Shown here: piece by piece, positions 1 to 8,727 of the stretch
Layout of the letters: every line of letters begins with the position of its first letter
How positions within the stretch are numbered: position 1 is the first letter of the stretch
Source of the DNA: Vibrionales bacterium SWAT-3
GTDB taxonomy: Bacteria; Pseudomonadota; Gammaproteobacteria; Enterobacterales; Vibrionaceae
DNA: 64,000 nucleotides
Assembly: GCA_000169995.1 (NCBI GenBank)
Contig: AAZW01000007.1
Span: 62,001 to 126,000, forward strand
Direction of reading: 5' to 3'
Notes under the pieces: model-generated
The model's input: only the letters and a program-made list of their open reading frames with translations
What the model was told of the DNA's origin: nothing
Database searches by the model: none
Program-made: the position numbers and the translations under genes

Positions 1-38
1 CTGTAATAGGCTTGGTCGTTTTAGCGGCGCTACAGTAA
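1..38 (+). CDS. C-terminal end of a possible membrane protein (partial)
   Basis: The frame starting at base 3 reads VIGLVVLAALQ and then stops at TAA 36-38. The hydrophobic residues look like the last membrane helix of a transporter cut by the window edge. The other forward frames either stop at once or give a polar peptide. With only eleven residues visible the family cannot be named. Confidence 0.3.
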   Translation, partial: VIGLVVLAALQ

Positions 39-75
39 GTAACATTAACGAAGTACGAAGATTCAAAGTGTATAA

Positions 76-98
76 ACGGGCTTGAAATGAGAGCCCGT
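76..98 (+). terminator. Hairpin after the upstream gene
   Basis: ACGGGCT at 76-82 pairs with AGCCCGT at 92-98 around a 9-base loop. It lies between the partial gene at the window edge and the RraA-like gene. There is no run of T after it, so it is a weak terminator candidate or a leader hairpin. Confidence 0.3.
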
Positions 99-144
99 GA
101 CTTGTATTTGAGGCTTAAGGGTACCCTAGACAAGGAGTGTAAAT

Positions 145-783
145 ATGAAGCAAGACTTTTCTACATTAGCGACAACCGAGTACGGAAACATATTGGGTAA
201 TCAGTACTTTATGGATTTCAATATTGGTCCTCTTTGGCAGGACATGCCGCGAATTTGTGGCGAAGCTTTTACGGTTCAATTAGCTGCTGGTGATAACTTA
301 ATGCTTCATTCTGGAATATATGAAGCACCAAAAGGCTCAATCATTGTCGTCGATGGCGTTGATAGCGAATATGCAGTAGCAGGAGGCAATGTATGCGCAG
401 TTGCTAAGAGCCGAGGGATAATAGGCTTTATTATTGACGGTGTCATTCGGGACTTAGGTGAAATTACAGACATGAAATTCCCAGTTTTTGCTAAAGGTGT
501 TCATCCAGTTCCGGGAAAAAAAGAGGTTTATTCTGAACTAGGTACTGAAATTAGATGTGGAGGTATAAACGTCTCAACGGGAGATATCATTGTGGCTGAT
601 ATCGAGGGAATTGCTGTTATTCCTCAGTCCAGAAAATATGAGGTATTTTTAATGGCTTCAGAGAAATCCAATAAAGAAGCCTCGTTAACATTGGCTCAGT
701 GGGAAGAGAACCATAAGGCGAAGATTAAGCAAGCAATAATTTGTGCGAAACAAAAACAAAGCGTGCAAAATGATGTAGGTTGA
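145..783 (+). CDS. RraA-like / HMG-CHA aldolase family protein
   Basis: This 212-residue protein belongs to the RraA-like fold, which includes 4-hydroxy-4-methyl-2-oxoglutarate aldolases, oxaloacetate decarboxylases and the RNase E inhibitor RraA. The family signature is visible around residues 80-105: GGN, then A-x-x-RG-x-x-G and the metal and substrate binding DGVIRD. The C-terminal tail is longer and more charged than in RraA (about 160 residues), which favours an aldolase or decarboxylase-like enzyme over the RNase E regulator. A strong AAGGAG lies 7 bases before the ATG. It stands alone on the plus strand, with no pathway neighbours to fix the substrate. Confidence 0.75.
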   Translation: MKQDFSTLATTEYGNILGNQYFMDFNIGPLWQDMPRICGEAFTVQLAAGDNLMLHSGIYEAPKGSIIVVDGVDSEYAVAGGNVCAVAKSRGIIGFIIDGVIRDLGEITDMKFPVFAKGVHPVPGKKEVYSELGTEIRCGGINVSTGDIIVADIEGIAVIPQSRKYEVFLMASEKSNKEASLTLAQWEENHKAKIKQAIICAKQKQSVQNDVG

Positions 784-890
784 CGCAAAGACTTAAGACT
801 TGCGTTACATGACGTTCACCGAAGACTGAGTTCTCTATCGAATAATTGAGATATAAGTGCATTTCAGATGCGCTGTTTTTGATAATTAAC

Positions 891-943
891 GTTCCCTGTC
901 GATTATCGAATTTTTCTTCAAGCTAACTACTAAGACAGGGAAC
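891..943 (+). promoter_or_regulatory. Inverted repeat that includes the ribosome binding site of the next gene
   Basis: GTTCCCTGTC at 891-900 is exactly complementary to GACAGGGAAC at 934-943, with a 33-base loop. The right arm contains AGGGA, the likely Shine-Dalgarno of the ORF starting at 948. In RNA the arms could pair and hide that site; in DNA the dyad could be an operator. Which applies cannot be told from sequence. Confidence 0.4.
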
Positions 944-947
944 TGAA

Positions 948-1370
948 ATGAATAGATTAACATGGACTGCACTTGGGCCGCTTTTGCTCTCAATGGTCAT
1001 GGTGTTTAGCACTTATAGTTATGGAAGCGAGAGTGGGTCAGAAGCGTTTACTGTCTCTTTGGCGTTGTCTGCGCCTTTAATTTTTACCTTTTTGCTCGTT
1101 TTCTCATTTTGCCGAGATGGCGCTGCTGACAGGCATGCGTTACTTGGAACTATTGCCATTTGTATGCACTTATCTACGGTTTTGTTACATGTTTGGTGGA
1201 ATGGATTCATGTTCACCGATGTGACCAGAAACGACGGTTTAGGGCCAGCGCAAGGATACTCTGGTTTGATACTTTGGCTGGGTAGTATCAAGGCAATGAT
1301 CATTGGCGTCGCTGTTGGAGTCTGCGCACATTTCGTGACTCGAATGGTTAGAAGGCTCGCCTTAAGATAA
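948..1370 (+). CDS. Small four-helix membrane protein of unknown function
   Basis: This 140-residue protein has about four predicted membrane helices (residues 7-27, 36-55, 65-85, 108-130) and ends in a basic RRLALR tail, which suggests a cytoplasmic C terminus. I do not recognise a family. The ATG is preceded by AGGGA with 7 bases spacing, inside an inverted repeat. Codon use looks ordinary. A 44-base gap separates it from the next small membrane protein, so the two may be co-transcribed. Confidence 0.6.
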   Translation: MNRLTWTALGPLLLSMVMVFSTYSYGSESGSEAFTVSLALSAPLIFTFLLVFSFCRDGAADRHALLGTIAICMHLSTVLLHVWWNGFMFTDVTRNDGLGPAQGYSGLILWLGSIKAMIIGVAVGVCAHFVTRMVRRLALR

Positions 1371-1414
1371 GATTGCCGAGCTTACCAATACCTCTAGCAA
1401 AAGGAGTTTGAAGT

Positions 1415-1822
1415 ATGTTTTATAGCAAGGAGCTCAACAAAGGGTTGCTGCTGATCCTCATTGTGCTGAGCGTGTTTATTGTATTTACATCGAACAACGG
1501 CTTCGGTTCCTTCTTCGCCCTGTCGATAAACGCTCTAATAGCGATTCTCTTTTTCTCCATGACGATTGAGCTCAAAGGCGATACGCTGACTTGGTATTTC
1601 GGCTTTGGTTTTTGGCGAAAGGTTGTAAAGGTATCTGATATCGTCGACACATCGTTTTACCAAACTAAGTGGTATCAAGGTATTGGTATCCGAATGTTGA
1701 GCGATGGTTGGTTGTATAACGCATCGACAGGCTCAGCAATAAAGCTAAGCTTAAGCGATGGAAAACATATCTATATTGGTTGTAAAGACGCACAAGGTTT
1801 GAAGGCTGTCCTGAAACCGTGA
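1415..1822 (+). CDS. Small membrane protein with a PH-like C-terminal domain
   Basis: This 135-residue protein has two hydrophobic helices (about residues 10-27 and 31-50) followed by a beta-rich segment. The second half, with TLTWYFGFGFWRK and later strands, resembles bacterial PH-like domains that follow two membrane helices in many small proteins. That assignment is from the pattern only. AAAAGGAG precedes the ATG. Function unknown. Confidence 0.6.
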   Translation: MFYSKELNKGLLLILIVLSVFIVFTSNNGFGSFFALSINALIAILFFSMTIELKGDTLTWYFGFGFWRKVVKVSDIVDTSFYQTKWYQGIGIRMLSDGWLYNASTGSAIKLSLSDGKHIYIGCKDAQGLKAVLKP

Positions 1823-1915
1823 TGAGTGTGAACACAGAAAGAAGATGAGTTTATAATCACGAAAAGATAAAGACGTTTTAATACTCAACAAACATACGTT
1901 AAAAGGGATAAGGAT

Positions 1916-2164
1916 ATGTCTGTTAGCGCGAAGATATTACATTGCGGGAACTGCAATAAAGAGACGCCCCATATAAGGTTAAGTTCAACAGAAATTGAAG
2001 CGAAACAACTAGATAAAAATACGTTGAAGTCGCATGTGTTGAACATCGTGTTCGGTGTGTTGTTGGGAACTCAAAAGTCTAAGTCTCAAATTAGCTATTT
2101 CAAGTGCTCAGTGTGTCACGCAGAGTATGATAATGATGAAAATGTTCCAAATGGTTGGAGCTAG
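1916..2164 (+). CDS. Small zinc-ribbon protein
   Basis: This 82-residue protein carries CGNC near residue 10 and CSVC near residue 63. The paired CxxC motifs would bind one zinc ion as a zinc ribbon. The linker between them is polar with a short hydrophobic stretch (NIVFGVLLG), possibly amphipathic. An AAGGAT site precedes the ATG. No partner or function can be inferred from the neighbours, which are also small plus-strand genes. Confidence 0.6.
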   Translation: MSVSAKILHCGNCNKETPHIRLSSTEIEAKQLDKNTLKSHVLNIVFGVLLGTQKSKSQISYFKCSVCHAEYDNDENVPNGWS

Positions 2165-2190
2165 TGGGTTATAAAAATTAAAGGTAAGTT

Positions 2191-2523
2191 GTGATTGAAT
2201 TTAAAACGGTAGGTCTATTTGTACTTACGGCGATAGCAGAAATCGTAGGGTGTTATTTACCTTACCTCTGGCTAAGGGAAGACAAGAGTATTTGGTTACT
2301 GATCCCAGCGGCAATAAGCCTTGCCGCATTTGCTTGGCTACTTACGCTGCACCCTACAGCAACAGGACGTGTTTATGCGGCTTACGGTGGTGTGTACATC
2401 TCAGTTGCTCTGGTATGGCTGTGGCTTGTCGATGGCGAGAAACCAACAACGTGGGATCTAGTTGGTGGTTCGGTGGCGCTGCTTGGTATGGCGATTATTA
2501 TGTTCGCACCAAGAAACGTGTAA
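2191..2523 (+). CDS. YnfA/UPF0060 family small membrane protein
   Basis: This 110-residue protein has four membrane helices and matches the UPF0060/YnfA family in length and motifs: [14 protein letters not shown] in helix 1, [12 protein letters not shown] between helices 2 and 3, and [12 protein letters not shown] in helix 4. The family is related to small multidrug resistance proteins and is proposed to be a drug/metabolite exporter of the inner membrane. Translation most likely starts at GTG 2191, preceded by AAGGT. The start is 26 bases after the zinc-ribbon gene. Confidence 0.85.
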   Translation: MIEFKTVGLFVLTAIAEIVGCYLPYLWLREDKSIWLLIPAAISLAAFAWLLTLHPTATGRVYAAYGGVYISVALVWLWLVDGEKPTTWDLVGGSVALLGMAIIMFAPRNV

Positions 2524-2581
2524 TTAGACGCTTGTAGTGGCGCAATTTAAATCGCTTATTTTCAAGAAGGAATGAGAGTAC

Positions 2582-2797
2582 ATGACAAAGGTTGATTGGC
2601 ACAAAAATCAGATAGATGAGAACACGTTAATTACAGATAGTTATAAAACGACTCAGAATGTCCGTCGATACTTTAAATCCCAACTTGGTGAGCAGTTTAA
2701 GTTTGATCGTGATTTCATGCTTTGGATGAAAAGCTCAACAGGATTAACGATGGGTGATGCTGTACAAGAGTGGTCGAAGCGCAACGAAGCTAAGTAG
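2582..2797 (+). CDS. Small DUF6434-like protein
   Basis: This 71-residue soluble protein has no membrane segment. Its pattern (WHKNQIDENTLIT near the start, then VRRYFKSQLG and F-x-FDRDFMLWMKS) resembles small proteins annotated DUF6434, sometimes attached to SAP domains. The function of that family is unknown to me. AAGGAATGAG lies before the ATG. A strong terminator follows directly. Confidence 0.6.
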   Translation: MTKVDWHKNQIDENTLITDSYKTTQNVRRYFKSQLGEQFKFDRDFMLWMKSSTGLTMGDAVQEWSKRNEAK

Positions 2798-2815
2798 TCA
2801 CGTTTGTATGAATAG

Positions 2816-2850
2816 AAAAATACCGCTGATTGATTCAGCGGTATTTTTTT
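2816..2850. terminator. Bidirectional rho-independent terminator
   Basis: AATACCGCTGA pairs with TCAGCGGTATT across the 5-base loop TTGAT, flanked by an A run on the left and a T run on the right. It separates the convergent DUF6434-like gene (plus) and the RND operon (minus), and should work in both directions. Confidence 0.85.
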
Positions 2851-2883
2851 GCTTATTGCTTCGGTGAATAGCGTGTTGGTCTT

Positions 2884-4386
2884 TTAGTTTACCGAAGCTA
2901 ACTCAACACTTTCTGTATTGTTAGAGACTTTCCAATCACCACCGAGTGCTTTGTATACAGCGATAGTCGTGTTCGCGGTTTGCAGCTTGGCGGCCACTTG
3001 GCGGTCTTGCATCATTTTTTGTTGTCTTTGTGCATCCAACACAGACAAGTAATCAACAAGGCCAGCTTTGTACAAGGATTTTGCCTTACTGACGGCGTTA
3101 TCAACGGCACGAGTGGCTTCATCAATGCGCTTTTGATTCTCTTGGCTGCGGCCGTACGCGAACAAGCTTGAGTCTACTTCAGCGAATGCGCTGTCTACCG
3201 AATGTTGATAGTTAAGTGCTGCTGAGCGGAATGTCGCTTCATTCATCTGGACCATGGCCTCACCGCGGCCACCATCAAACACATTCCAACTAATACCCGC
3301 TGACGCAGCCCAACCGAATGAGTCGCTGCTGAATACGTCGTCAAAACTTCCAGCGGTAACGCCAGGGGTTCCTGTTAAGAAGAACTTTGGATAACGATTG
3401 GCAATACTCGCACCAAGTTCCTCGTTGATAGCGGCCATTTCACGTTCTGCGATGCGAATGTCTGGGCGCTGTTCCAATAAATCTGAAGGGATGCCTGTCG
3501 GGATAACATCCTTCATTCGTGGCAGAGTATAGTCACCCGCTAAACGCTGATTAACGTTCGAAAGTGATTCGCCTAGTAATACCGCCATACGCTGCTTGTG
3601 AACCTGTTCTGCAATTTCTAACTGAGGAACAATAGATTCCGTTGCAGCGAGCATAGCTTGGGCTTGTGCTAAATCTAACTCAGAGCCATAACCGCTTCGA
3701 ACCACTTTGGTTACGAGTTCAAGTGTGCGTTGTTGGTCTTGTATGTTCTCCATTGCAATTGCTTTGCGTTCTTGTGCGCCACGGTATTGAAGGTAGTTGT
3801 GGATCACGTCTGCGGTGATTAAGGTATTTAACCCTGATTGGAAGATTTTGGCTTGTTCGACACGAATCGAAGCTGCGTTTGCTTGTCTGTCGATGCGTCC
3901 AAACAGGTCCATTTCCCACGCGATGCTCGCGCCAAGAAAACCGCCATCGTGTTGTGCCTCCAACAATGACATACCGGTTGCTGATTCAACCGCATCTGAT
4001 GCGCCAAATACGGGGCCGAGTAGGGAGTCATTCTCACTCAGTTGGTAGTTGTAGTAACCACCACCGACATTTACGGTCGGTACTTTGAAAGATTCAACAA
4101 CACTCTTATAGGAGTTCGCCATATTGATCCGCTCAGCAGCGAGTTTGAGTGGTATGTTTTGGCTTTGCACATCAGAAACTAACTGATTGAGTGTCGGATC
4201 ATTGAACTGAGTCCACCAATGGTTCTCTTGTTGATTTGTCTCACTGTGGCTTTCACTGTCTTGGCTGTACAAGAAGGTTTCTGCCATTGTGGTTTGTGGT
4301 TCCACGTAATCTGGGCCAACCGCACAACCGGTGAGTAACAAGGCTAGGGCAATAGGAGCCACTTTAAACTTAGGTAATCGATACAT
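2884..4386 (-). CDS. RND efflux outer membrane lipoprotein, NodT/OprM type
   Basis: This 500-residue outer membrane factor would form the trimeric exit channel for the RND pump encoded just upstream. A lipoprotein signal peptide ends in LLLTGC (Cys21), followed by AVGPDYVEP, the usual start of NodT-family proteins. Two OEP repeats follow (about residues 60-265 and 285-475), with the typical LLEQRPDIR and SWNVFDGGR segments. It is the last gene of the three-gene minus-strand operon, 12 bases after the pump. Most Vibrio RND systems use a separate TolC, so a dedicated channel gene suggests a self-contained exporter. Confidence 0.92.
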   Translation of the reverse strand: MYRLPKFKVAPIALALLLTGCAVGPDYVEPQTTMAETFLYSQDSESHSETNQQENHWWTQFNDPTLNQLVSDVQSQNIPLKLAAERINMANSYKSVVESFKVPTVNVGGGYYNYQLSENDSLLGPVFGASDAVESATGMSLLEAQHDGGFLGASIAWEMDLFGRIDRQANAASIRVEQAKIFQSGLNTLITADVIHNYLQYRGAQERKAIAMENIQDQQRTLELVTKVVRSGYGSELDLAQAQAMLAATESIVPQLEIAEQVHKQRMAVLLGESLSNVNQRLAGDYTLPRMKDVIPTGIPSDLLEQRPDIRIAEREMAAINEELGASIANRYPKFFLTGTPGVTAGSFDDVFSSDSFGWAASAGISWNVFDGGRGEAMVQMNEATFRSAALNYQHSVDSAFAEVDSSLFAYGRSQENQKRIDEATRAVDNAVSKAKSLYKAGLVDYLSVLDAQRQQKMMQDRQVAAKLQTANTTIAVYKALGGDWKVSNNTESVELASVN

Positions 4387-4398
4387 GTTTACTGCTCC

Positions 4399-7300
4399 TT
4401 ATTGAGTGACGTTAGTTTGTTGGTTATCTGTATTGCTCGGCGTCGCGTCAAGCACAACAACAGCATCCTTTATCGCATCTGAAATACTCACGGTTTCTTC
4501 GGCACGATAGAAGAGTTTGTATAGCGCGGGCATCACGAACAGAGACAACACGGTTGCAGCCGCCAAACCACCAATAATCGTTGCTGCCATCTGGTCGAAT
4601 AGGAGGTCCGTCAGTAGCGGAATCATACCAAGAGCGGTTGTTAGTGCGCCCATTGAGATCGCCATGGTACGGTTCACGGTTGCTTCTTTAATGGCATCCG
4701 ACAGCGTACGACCATTGGTGCGTTCCAGTTCAATCTGGTCCATCAGTACAATACCGTTTTTGATGATCATGCCTGTTAGGGTGACTGCACCAATCAAAGC
4801 CATAAAGCCGAAAGGTTTGTCCAATAGCAACAAGCTGAATGTCGCCCCCGTTGCTGCAAGCGGTAATGTGGTGAAGATAATCACTGGTTGCTTAAAGCCG
4901 TTAAACATCGCGACTAGAATAATCACCATCAACAACATCGCTTTTGGTAGTTGCTTAAGAATGTCACTCACAGCTTTATGTTCGTCATAATATTCGCCAC
5001 CCCATTCAAGGCCGTAACCTGGCGGAAGTTCGATAGCTTCAATGTCGTCAATAACGGCATTTCTTACCGCAGCCGGAGTGGTGTAGCGGCCCACACCGGC
5101 TTGTGCGGTAATGGTTTTGACACGATCACGACGCCAAATCATGGTCTCTTCACTTGTTAGTTCAAACCCGTCTACAACTTGGCCTAGAGGTACGCTATGT
5201 AAGCCCAGTAGTGAGCGAACTGGCAATGTTTCTAGTGATTGAAGGCTACGATCTGTCCCTCTAAGTTGAATCGTAATGAGTTCATCGTTGAGGTTCATGC
5301 GTCCTAAGGGCATGCCTTCAGAAGCACGTTTCATTGCAAATACGATGTCGGCGCGGTTGATACCAGCTTGACGAACCTTGTCTTGGTTGATGATCGGCTG
5401 AAGCACTTTGCTCTTTTGTCGCCAGTCATCACGCACATACTTGGTATCAGGGTGCGCTTCAAAAATCGCTTTGGCTTGGTTAGATAGGTCATGCAGCACA
5501 GCCACGTCAGGGCCAGAGAAGCGAGCTTCTACGCTGAATTTATCTGATGTCGCGAGCTTCAAACCTCTAAACCTTGGGTTTGCGTTTGGAAACTCTTTTG
5601 CAAGCCATTTATCACCACGAGCGATTAAGGTGCTGAGTGATGGATAATCGGTCGCGTTAATCAAGATCTGACCATACGCAGGGTCGAACGGCTCAGGCTC
5701 GATCGTTACTGAGAATCGCGGTGCACCAGCGCCAACATAGGTAGAGATGCTGGTTACTTCTGGTTGTTCTAATAACCAAGCTTCAATACGTTCCATGTCT
5801 TGTGACGTTTGTTCGATCTTTGCGCCATTCGGTAGCCAGTAATCAAGGAACAAGATTGGACGATCTGCTTGCGGAATGAAGTTAATCGCAATGCTTGGAA
5901 TCGCTAGCGCGGTAACCAGAATTAAAGGTATCAGTGCTGACAGGGCTTTAATTGGATTATCGACGGTCCAGTTCACGCTCTTTCGGTACAAGCTGACTTT
6001 TGTATCCGTTTTTTGCTCAGTTGGCTTAATGAACATCCAGCACATTAGCGCGGTGAACGTCATTGCCACAAACCATGACAGCAGTAGTGAAGAGGCGATG
6101 ATTAAGAATACTGAGCTCGCAAATTCAGCGGCATCTGTCTGGGAGAAGATAACCGGGCTTGCACCCATAATCGCAATCACGGTAGCGCCAAACAGTGGTG
6201 TTGCCGTCTCTTTTACTGAGTCGATAGCTGCAACCGTTCGGTCGATACCTTTGTTGATCTTCACGATCATCATGTCGGTAATTACAATCGCATTATCAAC
6301 CAACATACCTAGGGCAAGGATAAAGGTACCAAGAGATACACGGTGTAAGTCGATGTCTGCGATGTTCATATAGATGAGTGTCAGCAGAATCGTAAGTAGT
6401 AGGCTAGAGCCAACAATGGTTGCACTCTTTAAGCCCATGAAAACGGATAGCACGACAAATACAATCGCGACACTCTCAAGCAGGTTGCTTACGAAGTTAT
6501 CTATCGACTTTTGAACTTCTTCAGGCTGATTGGCAACGGTTGCGACCTCTACACCTAGAGGCAGCGATGCTTGGAACTCATTGACGATTCGATTGATGTC
6601 ATCGCCTAGAGATACGACGTTCACACCAGACACAGGGCTCATCGCAAGCGTCACAGCTGGTACGCCGTTGTAGCGATTTTCTGTCATCATCGGCTCTTGA
6701 TAGCCCATGGTCACATCAGCAATATCGCCAAGACGGATAAGGCCAGTACCTAAATCACTTACACCACCTTTGATCATCAGGTTTTTGATGTCCGCTAAAG
6801 AAGTGAATTGGCTTGATTGCTGAACACGAATTCGTTCGCTACCCGCAGAGAACTTACCTGCATCAAACGTGGTGTTCTGTGTGTTTAACTGGCTCCATAC
6901 TTGCGCCATCGATAAGCCGTATTGCGCCAAACGTTCATCTGGAATATCAATATGAACGACACGAGGTTGGACACCATGCAATTCTACTTTCTTAATGCCA
7001 TCGACGGTCTTAATGCGACGTTGTAACTCTTCCGCATAACTACGTAGCTCTGATGGAGTCGCGTCTTTACCGTAAACTGAGAAAAGCATCCCGTACACTT
7101 CAGAAAACTCATCTTGTACGATGCTGATTTGCGCAGTGCTTGGTAGCAGCATCTTCATGTCTGATACTTTACGACGAAGCAGATCCCATTCCTGTGGAAG
7201 TTCTTTTGAGTTTAGCGACTCTTTCAAATCGACAAACACCATCGACATCCCTGGACGAGAGAGCGAGCGTAGTCGGTTTAGGGTCGCCATTTCTTGAAGT

Positions 7301-7509
7301 TTGGTTTCAACCGTATCCGTGACTTGTTGCTCTACTTCGTCAGCCGAAGCACCAGGATAGAGAGTGACGACGACAGCCGTTTTTACGGTGAAGCTTGGGT
7401 CTTCAAGTTTTCCTAGGTCAAAATAAGAATAAAGCCCAGCAATCACACTTAACGCGGTGAAGAACAAGACAAAGGTTCGTTGCTTTATGGCAAAGTCAGC
7501 TAAGTTCAT
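4399..7509 (-). CDS. RND multidrug efflux pump, inner membrane permease
   Basis: This permease of about 1036 residues has the AcrB/HAE-1 architecture: helix 1 near the N terminus, a large periplasmic loop, helices 2-6, a second periplasmic loop, and helices 8-12. The proton relay in helix 4 reads MLVDNAIV; the second Asp of the AcrB DD pair is Asn, as in a known subgroup. ATG 7509 has an AGGT-type site upstream; GTG 7518 directly after the adaptor stop is possible. It moves drugs or metabolites from periplasm or membrane to the outer membrane channel using the proton gradient. Substrate cannot be inferred. Confidence 0.92.
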   Translation of the reverse strand: MNLADFAIKQRTFVLFFTALSVIAGLYSYFDLGKLEDPSFTVKTAVVVTLYPGASADEVEQQVTDTVETKLQEMATLNRLRSLSRPGMSMVFVDLKESLNSKELPQEWDLLRRKVSDMKMLLPSTAQISIVQDEFSEVYGMLFSVYGKDATPSELRSYAEELQRRIKTVDGIKKVELHGVQPRVVHIDIPDERLAQYGLSMAQVWSQLNTQNTTFDAGKFSAGSERIRVQQSSQFTSLADIKNLMIKGGVSDLGTGLIRLGDIADVTMGYQEPMMTENRYNGVPAVTLAMSPVSGVNVVSLGDDINRIVNEFQASLPLGVEVATVANQPEEVQKSIDNFVSNLLESVAIVFVVLSVFMGLKSATIVGSSLLLTILLTLIYMNIADIDLHRVSLGTFILALGMLVDNAIVITDMMIVKINKGIDRTVAAIDSVKETATPLFGATVIAIMGASPVIFSQTDAAEFASSVFLIIASSLLLSWFVAMTFTALMCWMFIKPTEQKTDTKVSLYRKSVNWTVDNPIKALSALIPLILVTALAIPSIAINFIPQADRPILFLDYWLPNGAKIEQTSQDMERIEAWLLEQPEVTSISTYVGAGAPRFSVTIEPEPFDPAYGQILINATDYPSLSTLIARGDKWLAKEFPNANPRFRGLKLATSDKFSVEARFSGPDVAVLHDLSNQAKAIFEAHPDTKYVRDDWRQKSKVLQPIINQDKVRQAGINRADIVFAMKRASEGMPLGRMNLNDELITIQLRGTDRSLQSLETLPVRSLLGLHSVPLGQVVDGFELTSEETMIWRRDRVKTITAQAGVGRYTTPAAVRNAVIDDIEAIELPPGYGLEWGGEYYDEHKAVSDILKQLPKAMLLMVIILVAMFNGFKQPVIIFTTLPLAATGATFSLLLLDKPFGFMALIGAVTLTGMIIKNGIVLMDQIELERTNGRTLSDAIKEATVNRTMAISMGALTTALGMIPLLTDLLFDQMAATIIGGLAAATVLSLFVMPALYKLFYRAEETVSISDAIKDAVVVLDATPSNTDNQQTNVTQ

Positions 7510-7518
7510 GGTGTTCAC

Positions 7519-8628
7519 CTACAGTTCTTTAACTTGGATGGATGAGAAATGCTGGCCTTCCTTGATGTATTGAGCGCCGCTCACGACGACATAGTCACCA
7601 TCATTTAACGTTGAATCGACACAGGCGCTGTTTTGTCTCACAGAGGTGATGTTGATAGGCACGGATTCAGCTTGTGAGCCCTTGATAACGAACACTTGTT
7701 CATCGCCAGACTGATTAACAATCGATGAGTAAGGTAGGCAGAAGTTGTTGCTACTTTCACCTAAATCAGTGGTGAGCGTCACTGCTTTGCCAGGTAATAG
7801 ATTTCGAGTGTCTGTGTTGGCTAAATCATCCAAGCGATAAGTCACAGAATAGGTCTGTTTTATTGGGTGAGGGAGTGTCGAGATTTCAGTCGCATGACCA
7901 GTAATAGACTTTTTTGCGTGATACCAACTGATGGTCGCTTGTTGTTCAGCTTCGAACTGATGAATCAAGTTTTCTGGTACATCGATAGTCACTTCAAGCT
8001 GCTCAGGTTTATGAATAGTAAATACAGCGATACCAGGCAGCACTTGTTCATATTGATCGAAGTTTGATGAAGCGATCACACCATCGAAAGGCGCTAATAA
8101 GCGGGTGTAGCGCACCGAATCTTTCGCACGGCGAATGTTTTGTTCTACGACTTTAACTGCGGCTTCGCTGCGTTCGTAACCGCTGATTGCACGGTCTAGG
8201 TTTACGTTGGCAATAGCATCATCAGCAATCGCTTGTTTAACGCGGGTTAATTCGGCTTTTGCTAGCTTATGTGCGGATTTTGCTTCTAAAGCGCGAGCTT
8301 GCAGTTCTTCTAACGCAACTTGGTAATCGTGTGGGTCGAGTTGAGCGATAGGCTGACCTTTTTGCACGCGATCACCCGTTTTAACTAGCAATTCTTGTAT
8401 GGTGCCGGGAACACGAAATGCCACGCCTGCGGTTTCTACTGATTGAAGCTTACCTGTGAAGGTTTTACTCGATTGTTGAGATGCAGATTCAAGTTGGATG
8501 ACTTGAATAGGGCGTTCCTGCTTTGCTTTTGCTGAATCAGCATGTGATGAGGTAACAGACGCTTGGTTGCAACCAATAAGAGATACAAGGCTGGCAGCGA
8601 GTAGAGAGTAGCGATAGATGGACATCAT
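7519..8628 (-). CDS. RND efflux periplasmic adaptor lipoprotein
   Basis: This 369-residue membrane fusion protein begins with a lipoprotein signal (SLIGC, Cys20). It then shows the biotinyl-lipoyl half motifs (GVAFRVPGTIQELLV and LLAPFDGVIAS), an alpha-helical hairpin of about residues 95-165, and beta-barrel and membrane-proximal domains. It would bridge the pump and the NodT channel. It is the first gene of the operon. The start is ATG 8628 with AGGAG 6 bases before it, but that site lies in the right arm of a 10-bp inverted repeat, which may limit translation. Confidence 0.92.
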   Translation of the reverse strand: MMSIYRYSLLAASLVSLIGCNQASVTSSHADSAKAKQERPIQVIQLESASQQSSKTFTGKLQSVETAGVAFRVPGTIQELLVKTGDRVQKGQPIAQLDPHDYQVALEELQARALEAKSAHKLAKAELTRVKQAIADDAIANVNLDRAISGYERSEAAVKVVEQNIRRAKDSVRYTRLLAPFDGVIASSNFDQYEQVLPGIAVFTIHKPEQLEVTIDVPENLIHQFEAEQQATISWYHAKKSITGHATEISTLPHPIKQTYSVTYRLDDLANTDTRNLLPGKAVTLTTDLGESSNNFCLPYSSIVNQSGDEQVFVIKGSQAESVPINITSVRQNSACVDSTLNDGDYVVVSGAQYIKEGQHFSSIQVKEL

Positions 8629-8659
8629 GAATTGCTCCTAAATATTAATGGAGCAATTC
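8629..8659 (-). promoter_or_regulatory. Perfect inverted repeat over the RND adaptor ribosome binding site
   Basis: GAATTGCTCC (8629-8638) and GGAGCAATTC (8650-8659) form a perfect 10-bp dyad with an 11-base AT-rich centre. On the minus strand transcript the second arm contains the GGAG Shine-Dalgarno and ends right at the ATG, so the folded leader would block translation. The same dyad could instead be an operator. Confidence 0.5.
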
Positions 8660-8727
8660 TATCGAGATGAAGACTAGAGATAATCAGTGCTAACGGTATA
8701 ACACTGTCATGGAAATTGAGACAATTA

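Noticed and set aside
1019-1303. Antisense protein within the ORF at 948
   Set aside because: It is a shadow frame of a well-formed membrane protein with its own ribosome binding site.
784-2797. Integron cassette array of small genes
   Set aside because: The small plus-strand genes looked cassette-like, but no attC (VCR-type) repeats occur between them.
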